A DNA stretch of 64,000 bases from Armigeres subalbatus (taxonomy: Eukaryota; Arthropoda; Insecta; Diptera; Culicidae): the NCBI RefSeq assembly GCF_024139115.2, contig NC_085139.1, forward strand, positions 67,499,203-67,563,202, given 5' to 3'. The position numbers and the translations under genes are program-made. Positions 56,939 through 64,000 of the stretch are shown here, piece by piece; the first letter of the stretch is position 1, and the number at the start of each line of letters is the position of its first letter. The notes beneath the pieces are model-generated. The model worked only from the letters and a program-made list of their open reading frames with translations, ran no database searches and was not told the DNA's origin.

Positions 56939-57105
56939 CACTGCGAGTTAGACCGGGACCATCGTCCCTAACCCCTAATCCCAAGGCGTCAAGCGACCCG
57001 TGCCGAGGGGATGCATGGCCAGGGGGGTGAAATAATAAGCTAGGCCTTTAACGGAGCCTGTGGGGTACCTGGGCACCCTCCACAGTAATTGTCCCTTACC
57101 GCGTC

Positions 57106-58476
57106 ATGCTGGGCTCTGGCGTGGTGGACCTCTTTTCCCGAGCAACTCGTGGGACCAAAATGGAAAACCAAGTCAATTCTTCAATTAGTAGTGTAGGCGA
57201 CAACCCCTTCGCAAGAGGTGGGTTGTTCAGGTCTCCGCCTAGGAGGCCAGAGGCAATAGTCGGCAGCTCAATGCGCAGCGCCAGCGTGGGTCACTCAACC
57301 TTCCTCTCGGCTAGAAAAACGCCGGTAGGGGTTATTGACGGCCCATGGCTTGTGGAGGCGATGAACCGCAAACGCGATGGGCTTTCGGCCTTCGAGGTGG
57401 CGACGGAACAGCTGGACGCCATCATCGACTTTGCGTCATCGAAGCATAATATCAGCAAGGACCTCAAGAGGAGCTTGCAGAAACTTCGAAAGTCGATGCT
57501 GGACGCCAAGCTGGAGAGGGCGGTCGGGACGGCCAAGTGTAAACCCGTGAAATCGGTGGAGTCGAGGTCTACCCAGACTGAGGCCCAAAGATTCGTGGAC
57601 TCGGTGGTAAGGGGTTACGGCAGGCTGAACGTTCTCAGCCGCACCAGACCAGGGAAATAGAGGGGGACGCCTCCTGGATCCTGGTCAAGAACAAGAGGAA
57701 ACCGAAGACGTCAAGGGCCGAAAAGAAGGCCCAGGCGAGCAAGAAGTCTAGGGTAGGCGCCAATCGCTCCAGGGGCGATGCCCTAGTCATCACGGCGGAC
57801 GAGGCTAAGTACTCGGATGTCTTGAAGGCGATGAGGAGTGACGTCAAGCTCGGTGAACTCGGCGCCGACGTACGTCGAATAAGACGTACCCGGATGGGCG
57901 AGATGATACTCGAGCTGAAGCTGGGCGTCTCGCAAAAGGGCGCCGCCTACAAGAAGTTGGCGGAGGAGGTCCTAGGCGAGACGGTCAAGGTGAGGGCACT
58001 CACGACGGAGGTGAATCTAAGGGTTAAAGACCTGGACGAGATCACTGAAGTCGAAGAGCTCGTCACGGCACTGCGGCGACAGGGTGAAGTGGAGACGCCC
58101 ACCGCAGCCGTTCGGCTACGGAAAGGTCCGGCAGGGACGCAGGTAGCATTGGTTCGGCTATCTGCAGCAGACGCCTCCAAGGTAGTCAAGTTAGGGAGCG
58201 TCATGGTGGGATGGTCGGTATGCCCTGTGCGCATATACGAGCAACCCGAAGTTTGCTTCAAGTGCCTGGAACCGGGGCACAAGCAATGGGACTGCAAAGG
58301 CCCTGCCAGAAGCAATCTCTGCCGACGCTGCGGATTGGAGGGACATAAGGAACAATGCTGCACGAACCCTCCCAATTGTTTGATTTGTTCCAGCAAAGCT
58401 GTGAACAGCAAGCACCCCGGGGGGGGGTTCGATGTGCCCGGCGTTTAAGCGTGCTGCAAAATCAAAATGCAGGTAA
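57106..58476 (+). pseudogene. R1-clade ORF1 (Gag-like, zinc knuckles)
   Basis: ATGs at 57106 and 57160; the second, giving MENQVNSSISSVGDNPFARGG, aligns best with the ORF1 start of the minus-strand element (VTDPFAKRGL). A middle domain (EQLDAIIDFASSKHN, YSDVLKAMRSDVKLGELGAD) is followed by C-terminal zinc knuckles CFKCLEPGHKQWDC and CRRCGLEGHKEQC, with a third, CLICSSKAVNSKHPGG, typical of R1 ORF1. The product would package element RNA. Frame breaks lie near 57645 and in a run of nine G at about 58420. The ORF1 stop (58474) overlaps the ORF2 ATG at 58467. Confidence 0.8.
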
Positions 58477-58592
58477 CGCAGCTGGCTTGCTCGGCCTCGC
58501 CCGAGTGTTTGGTGTGCGCAGGTTTATAGAGGAAACGGCGGAACACGTGTTGTTCGTGTGCTCACGTTTTCGCGCAATGCGTCACCACATGC

Positions 58593-58594
<2 letters not shown>
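58467..58594 (+). pseudogene. R1-clade ORF2, reduced to its two ends
   Basis: ATG at 58467 gives MQVTQL, the usual beginning of R1 ORF2 in this family, then the sequence jumps to the C-terminal domain (SPECLVCAG, then in another frame ETAEHVLFVCSRFRAMRHH). Endonuclease and reverse transcriptase are missing, so a deletion removed most of the ORF. The last codons are cut by the poly-T start of the inverted element. Confidence 0.75.

Positions 58595-58626
<32 letters not shown>
58595..58626 (-). other. Poly(A) tail of the minus-strand R1 element
   Basis: Thirty-two consecutive T on the plus strand mark the 3' end of the inserted element and the insertion point in the older R1 copy. Confidence 0.88.
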
Positions 58627-58630
<4 letters not shown>

Positions 58631-59605
58631 GGGAGAATGCATTTACACACTAACCCAGTACACGTGCATTGTAGTTGCCAAACTACCACACGGAAGTGTA
58701 CTGGAGTGTCGGACTCGACCATACCGGTAATACCGACTAAACTCCCTTGGGCTCCACCATCGTTTCCCCCAGGAACTACCTCTCAGTACTACTTCTGGGG
58801 GATGGCAGTACTAAACGTACTCGCTCGTTCTCGCTCACACAGGCACCCGTCCTTTGCAAGACTGACTTGGGTGCTCGCTCTATCGCACCCTCAAACACAC
58901 CCTACATACTCTGTTGCACCTCTGTCATGCCGTGCGGGTCTAACTTGTGTGCCCACCCTTCTCATGCCATGTGGGTCTAACTTGTATGCCCACCCAAACC
59001 CTTGATTCATGCTCATACACTCCATGCTTGCACACACGCTAACGCTCCTATGGGTCTGACTTGTGTGCCCACCCTTCTCATGCCGTGCGGGACTAACTTT
59101 TGTGCCCACCCTTCTCATGCCGTGTGGGACTAATTTTATTCCCCACCTTTATCGTACCATGTGAGACTGCTCACCTCTTTCATTCAGTTCGCGCTGACAC
59201 ATACTACTCGAGTCATTCGACCTAACACTCCCTCTGGCATCCCTTGTGGGACTCTTCGCTTAGGTTCCCACTTCTGACATACCATGTGAGTCTGACTCAC
59301 CTCATTCATGCCATATGAGACTAGCTCAACACGACTCAACTCATTCCTTTCGTACCATGTGAGACTGACTTGGGTGCTCCCCCACACTCCTCTGCCACGC
59401 CGCGGGGTATCAGTAGTCGTAGGAACCAACATTCCTGCGCTACTCCCAGCGCGGCGTGTGCAGTCCATACATACACCTATTCATTCACCCTTCTGCCATG
59501 CTTCGAGGTGACGATCTCGGTTGCCACCCGCTGCGCCATTACCTCTGCATGGGCAGACCATTCACATACTTCTTCGCGTTCGGCACTTTCGCTCTAACTT
59601 ACCAA
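58627..59605 (-). repeat. R1 3' UTR with a diverged ~40-bp tandem repeat
   Basis: Between about 58880 and 59390 units of the type CTTCTCATGCCGTGCGGGAC plus TAACTTGTGTGCCCACC recur every 39-40 bases or in multiples. The region is C/T-rich on the plus strand and non-coding, and lies between the ORF2 stop and the A tail. Confidence 0.75.
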
Positions 59606-62600
59606 TCACAAGTTAGTCATGCTTGTCGATTGTTGCTCGGCGCGCCAGATTCTCTGCAAGCTGCAGGCAATCTGAGTGGTTGCAGTCGAGACTGCGTTCC
59701 ATTTCTCCACCGCTTGACACATCCTTTGGATAAGATTATCCGGAGTTGTGTCCCGGCCGCAAACGTCTAGCATTGCTCTTCTTTCGACGTCGAAACGAGG
59801 ACATACGAACAGTATGTGCTCTGCAGTTTCGTCAACACCTGGGCAGTCAGGGCAGACGGAGACCTCCGCGTGCCCAAACCTGTGGTGGTACTGTCGGAAA
59901 CAGCTATGGCCTGACAGGAATTGTGTCAGATGGAAGTGAACTTCCCCATGGGGTCTCCCCACCCAGCTTGATATGTTAGGAATCAGCCGGTGGGTCCACC
60001 TACCTTTCGAGGAGTTATCCCACTCGCGCTGCCATCTGGCAACCGAAGTCACCCTGGTACGCTCGCGGGCTCCTCTGGTGCCACGTAGGTCAAAACACTC
60101 CTCGTCCTCCCGAATGACCAGCCCGACTGGCATCATACTCGCTATCACGCAGGATGCGTCGCGCGATACCGTGCGGTAGGCCGATATCACCCTGAGACAC
60201 ATCAAGCGGTAGGTGCTCTCCAGTTTCTGCAGGTAACTGGTTACCCCCAGTGCTTTTGCCCAGGACGGGCCGCCGTACCTAAGAATAGATGCGGCAACGC
60301 CTGCCAGTAGCCTACGTCTACTGGCGCACACCTTGGAGCTGCTGGACATCATCCTCGATAATGCCGCCACAGCAGTCGAAGCCTTCTTGCACGCATATTC
60401 GACATGGCTACCGAAGGTAAGCTTGTCGTCTATGATGACCCCAAGAATCTTCAGACTCCGCTTTGAAGTGATCGCGACGTCTCCCACGTGTACAACTGCA
60501 TGTTGAGCCGACTTACGGTTGCTGATGATAACCACCTCCGTCTTATGTTGAGCGAGCTCAAAGCCTCTCGCACTCATCCAGTCCGCCACAGTGCTGATCG
60601 CGTGTTCTGCGGTTAGCTCTACTTCGGGGATTGACTCCCCGTAGACCTCTAGGGTTACATCGTCAGCAAAGCCGACGATCTTCACACCAGGAGGGAACTT
60701 TAGCTTCAGAACCCCGTCATACATCAGGTTCCATAGTACCGGACCCAGGATTGACCCTTGCGGGACTCCTGCGGTAATAGGAACACTTTTCTGACCGGCA
60801 TCGGTCTCGTATAGCAGCACACGGTTCTGGAAGTAGCATTCCAAGATCCGGTACAGTCCCACCGGCAGGCTAAGCCGGTGTAACGAGAGCGCGATGGCAT
60901 CCCAGCTTGCGCTGTTGAATGCGTTCTTCACGTCCAGTGTCACCAACGCACAGTATCGAATTCCTCGCCTTTTCCGTTGGATCGCTACCTCTGCAGTCTT
61001 GAGGACTGAATTGATAGCGTCCACCGTGGACTTACCCTTCCGAAAACCAAACTGGTTACTCGACAGGCCATCCGTACCCTCTGCGTACGGGGTGAGCCTG
61101 TTGAGGATGATCCTCTCGAGCAGTTTACCCGTCGTGTCGATCAGGCAAATTGGTCTGTACGCCGATGGGTCACCCGGAGGCTTCCCGGCCTTCGGCAGCA
61201 GTACCAACTTCTGCCTTTTCCATCTCTCAGGGAAACAACACTCATCCAGGCATCTCTGCATAGCTAGCCTGAACATGTTCGGGTTCGCTATGATCGCTGC
61301 CTTAAGTGCACTGTTTGGAACTCCATCGGGGCCTGGAGCTTTGTTCATCGCAAGGGTGTTAGCCACTGCGAGTAACTCTTCGTTCGTCACCGGAGCCACC
61401 GTTTCGGCCACACTCCCAGCGCCTTGCAGCGCAGGAGGAGGCCAGGGACTTTAGGCTCGGGACGGGAAGAGTACTTCGATAATCCTCGCCAACCGGTCCG
61501 GTGACCGTTCGGGGGGTGAAGAGTCCCCTTTGGTCTTGGCCATCACGATCCTATAGGCGTCACCCCACGGATTCGCATTGGCACCCTCGCACAGGTTGTC
61601 GAAGCACGCTCTCTTGCTGCTCTTGATGGCCTTGTTAAGGGCCAGTCTCGCAGCTTGAAACACTTCCCGGCGGACCGCTCTTTCCTCCTCGGTGCGGGCT
61701 CGTTGCGTCCTACGTCTAGCCTTGAGGCAGGCTGATCGTAGGGCTGCAATTTCGGCACTCCACCAGTATACCGGGCGTCTGCCATTTCTTGGCAGGGCTT
61801 TCCTCGGCATAGTAGCGTCGCACGCGCGTGATAGGACAGCTATCAGCGCATCCCCGCTTAGACTGTCGGTGTTGGCCTCCAGTCCCAGGGCCGCGGTGAA
61901 AACTTCGCTGTCGAAGTGAGTGGTCTTCCACCCACGGACCTGACAGGGATCACCCGCCCTCGGACGCTGCACACCATAATTGATCTTAAAGCGAATTGCT
62001 AGGTGATCACTATGGGTGTAGCCCTCGTCTACCCTCCAGGCCAGGTCCGAGACCAGACTAGGGCTGACAAACGTTACATCTATCCATGACTCGGCCCCAT
62101 TCCTACGGAATGTGCTACTGGCTCCGTCATTGACAAGCACTTCGTCGAGTTTTGCAAGTGCCTCGAGTAACGCTTGTCCCCTCTGATTGGTGCAGCGGCT
62201 GCCCCATTCCACTGCCCAAGCATTAAAGTCTCCCGCTATAACGAACGGGCTCCGACCTACTAGGTCGGCCGATAGCCTGTCGATCATCTGGTTGAACTGT
62301 TCCATTGGCCACCTTGGTGGGGCGTAGCAGCTACAATAGAACACCCCGTTGATCTTGGCTATCGCGACACCCTCCGCGGAGGAGTGTACAACCTCTTGAA
62401 CGGGGTACCTTCCTGTTGTGCAAATTGCCGCCGACCCAGCCCCGTCCTCCCCCCAGCTGTCGTTGCCGGCAGGGACGTTGTACGGGTCGGACAGGAGGGC
62501 GACATCGATCCTCGACTCGAGACCGCCTGCCACAGCAGCTGCTGGGCAGGTGCACAGTGATTCAGATTCAGCTGTGTTACTTGCACGGCTTTTTCCGATT
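59606..62600 (-). pseudogene. R1-clade ORF2: APE endonuclease and reverse transcriptase, one nonsense codon
   Basis: The start region reads VQVTQLNLNHCAPAQQLL near 62590, with a frame change before about 62520. The endonuclease has LLSDPYNVP, VIAGDFNAWAVEWGS, SWIDVTFVS and HSDHLAIRF, the metal-binding and His-Asp motifs of APE-type nucleases that nick target DNA. The RT has APGPDGVPNSALK, YRPICLIDTTGKLLERI, CALVTLDVKNAFNSASWD, GVPQGSILGPVLWNLMYD and KIVGFADDVTL (FADD). The C-terminus carries CPDCPGVDETAEHILFVC. A single TAA at 61451-61453 separates endonuclease from RT in the same frame. RT length and motif order are normal for R1. Confidence 0.88.
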
Positions 62601-62639
62601 GGCTTCTCCGAAGGGACACGCAGGCCCGCCCATAGCATG

Positions 62640-63975
62640 GTTCCGGGCCTGCTTCTTACTGGCGCAGATAAGGCACCTAGGTGCCTTGTCGCATTCCTGT
62701 GGTTTGTTCCCTCCTCGCCGCAGCGACGACACATCTTGCTTCGGTCTGGGCCCTTGCAGGAATAAGACTTGTGCCCGGACTCAAGGCACCGGTAGCACCT
62801 GTCCACTGAAGGTGGCTGGAGCACGCTTACTGGGCATACTGACCAGCCGATCTTCAGCTTCCCTTTCTCGATGACCTTTTTGGCGTCAGCCACCGGTAGT
62901 CTGAGATAGGCTACCTGCGTACCAAAGAATCCCCTCTTAGACGTACAGAGGACCGCTCAACCTCTGTGCCGCACTGCTCTTTGACGGCAGAGACGACGTC
63001 TTCCGCGGTCGTGACCTCATCCAGCTGCTTACACTGGAGGGTCACTTCCGCACCCAACGACCTAACCTGAGCGCCGTCACCCAAGACCTCCTGGGCAAGC
63101 TTTTTGTAAGCCACCCCGCTGGATTGCGCGCCACGCTTCAGTACCAAGATCATTTCACCGTTCTTGGTACGTCTAACGCTGCGCACGTCCTGGCCCAGGG
63201 CCGATAGGCTATCGGCCGCTCGCAGCGATTTAAGGACATCGGCGTATTTGTCCTTGTCGGTTTTCACCAACAAGGCCTCGCCTCTGTCTCTCACTTTCTT
63301 CATTGGTCGAGGGTGTTCGACTTCCGCCCCCTACTGACCAGTTGCCAAGGATTCGCATCCCCTTCGGCGGGTACCGATGGCTGGCTGGGGCCAGCTTGTG
63401 GCTCAGCAACTTGTGCCTGTCTAGTGCCTTTCGCCTTCTTGGGCATACGCCCTTCAGGCTCCGGTGCACCATCCAGGCGACGCTTCGCCTTAATGGTAGC
63501 GCGTTTGGGTCGCTTCTTACTTGGCGTTTTCTTGCCCTCACTGGCCGTAAGGGCGGTCGCCTCTTTCGCCGCAGTAACACTGCTAGGGGAGGAGAGGGCC
63601 TTGGTCTGCGTACCTTTGGCTACCCTCTCTGCTTCCGCTACACGCCTGATATAAGCGACCTGTTCTTGTCTTGCGACACGAACAGCTCGCCGGAGCACCA
63701 ACAGGCTCTGCCTAAGCTCCTTGTTGGTGTTCTGCCTGCCGCTTACGAACTCGATGATCTCATCGAGTTGCTCGGCCACCACCCGTATCCCGGGTAGTGG
63801 CTCGTCAGGCGTGCAGGCAGGGCTACTCCCCACCACCGCTGGAGACTCTTCGGTGCTGCCAATAGCAGCAGCCGTCACTCCACTTGCCCCTCTTTAATAG
63901 GGGATTCGCTAGGCCCCTTTTGGCAAAGGGGTCCGTCACCTCCAACTCCAAAGATAGGTTTCGTTCAGTACTCAT
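62640..63975 (-). pseudogene. R1-clade ORF1 (Gag-like, zinc knuckles)
   Basis: An ATG at 63975 opens MSTERNLSLELEVTDPFAKR; homology then continues in other frames after breaks near 63885, 63300 and 62905. The middle holds VVAEQLDEIIEFVSGRQNTN, the helix-rich YADVLKSLRAADSL domain and LDEVTTAEDVVSAV. The end has zinc knuckles CYRCLESGHKSYSC and CRRCGEEGTNH. The protein parallels the plus-strand ORF1 at 57106-58476 in order and spacing but differs in sequence, so these are two families or old subfamilies. Confidence 0.82.
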
Positions 63976-64000
63976 TTCTTATGGGTCCCCTTGCGGCTGC

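Larger units (their letters stand above)
56940..58594 (+). mobile_element. R1-clade (Waldo-like) retrotransposon, internally deleted and interrupted
   Basis: Begins directly after an ACACACACATACACACAC tract with a GC-rich 5' UTR, then ORF1 with zinc knuckles, then the first codons of ORF2 joined to the C-terminal zinc motif of ORF2. A minus-strand R1-clade element with its own A tail interrupts it at 58595. The ACAY-type target suits the Waldo families of the R1 clade. The remainder would lie beyond the right edge. Confidence 0.78.
58595..64000 (-). mobile_element. R1-clade retrotransposon, nearly complete, minus strand
   Basis: Reading leftward: ORF1 (63975 to about 62640), ORF2 with APE endonuclease and RT (about 62600 to 59606), a 3' UTR of about 1 kb, and a poly(A) tail seen as 32 T at 58595-58626. 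The 5' UTR runs off the window. It sits inside the plus-strand R1-clade element. Confidence 0.88.

Overview
The window looks like a transposon-dense, AT-rich intergenic stretch of a culicine mosquito genome, probably Aedes. The argument rests on content: Feilai-like tRNA-derived SINEs (one nearly complete with a target-site duplication), BEL/Pao, R4, RTE, Jockey and R1-clade retroelements, many small MITEs, and the simple-repeat families typical of Aedes intergenic DNA. Species cannot be fixed from sequence alone. I found no host protein-coding gene I can defend; almost every long open frame is a retroelement or transposase remnant, or an artefact of a tandem repeat whose unit lacks stop codons.

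Layout. 1-5340: minus-strand BEL/Pao LTR retrotransposon (PHD finger + Gag, zinc knuckles, protease, RT, RNase H, start of integrase), running off the left edge and broken by frameshifts. 5894-8614: plus-strand 5'-truncated R4-clade element with a restriction-like endonuclease. 8735-9440: Jockey fragment. 11439-12110: RTE 3' fragment followed by a SINE. 12240-16450: satellite built from 11-bp and 10-bp units with a 1111-bp higher-order duplication. 18060-24680: composite, partly inverted 'GGCCGAA' repeat containing two small MITEs and a 1.7-kb non-autonomous hAT element (8-bp TSD) filled with a 23-bp minisatellite. 26861-30494: two RTE copies in opposite orientation, each with a recognisable TSD. 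30576-33091: a hAT-type MITE, a SINE fragment and an inverted pair of a dispersed repeat, one copy split by another MITE. 34339-38117: a 3.8-kb DNA transposon with terminal inverted repeats of about 0.5 kb and a decayed transposase of a family I cannot name; it lies among RTE remnants. 41036-42955: 24-bp minisatellite. 43188-47219: SINE, perfect 110-bp inverted repeat, Tc1-like DD34E transposase, MITEs. 47881-48200: small unexplained coding-like stretch with a membrane segment. 49030-49790: BEL remnant. 50800-56940: degenerate repeats and MITEs. 56940-64000: a plus-strand R1-clade element inserted in a CA repeat (Waldo-like target), internally deleted, and interrupted by a nearly complete minus-strand R1-clade element that runs off the right edge.

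These parts do not form a pathway; they record successive insertions. The nesting order can often be read from target-site duplications and from paralogous copies inside the window. The most promising items for novelty are the long-TIR transposon at 34339-38117, the minisatellite-bearing hAT element at 20540-22258, the perfect inverted repeat at 43913-44144 and the coding-like stretch at 47881-48200.
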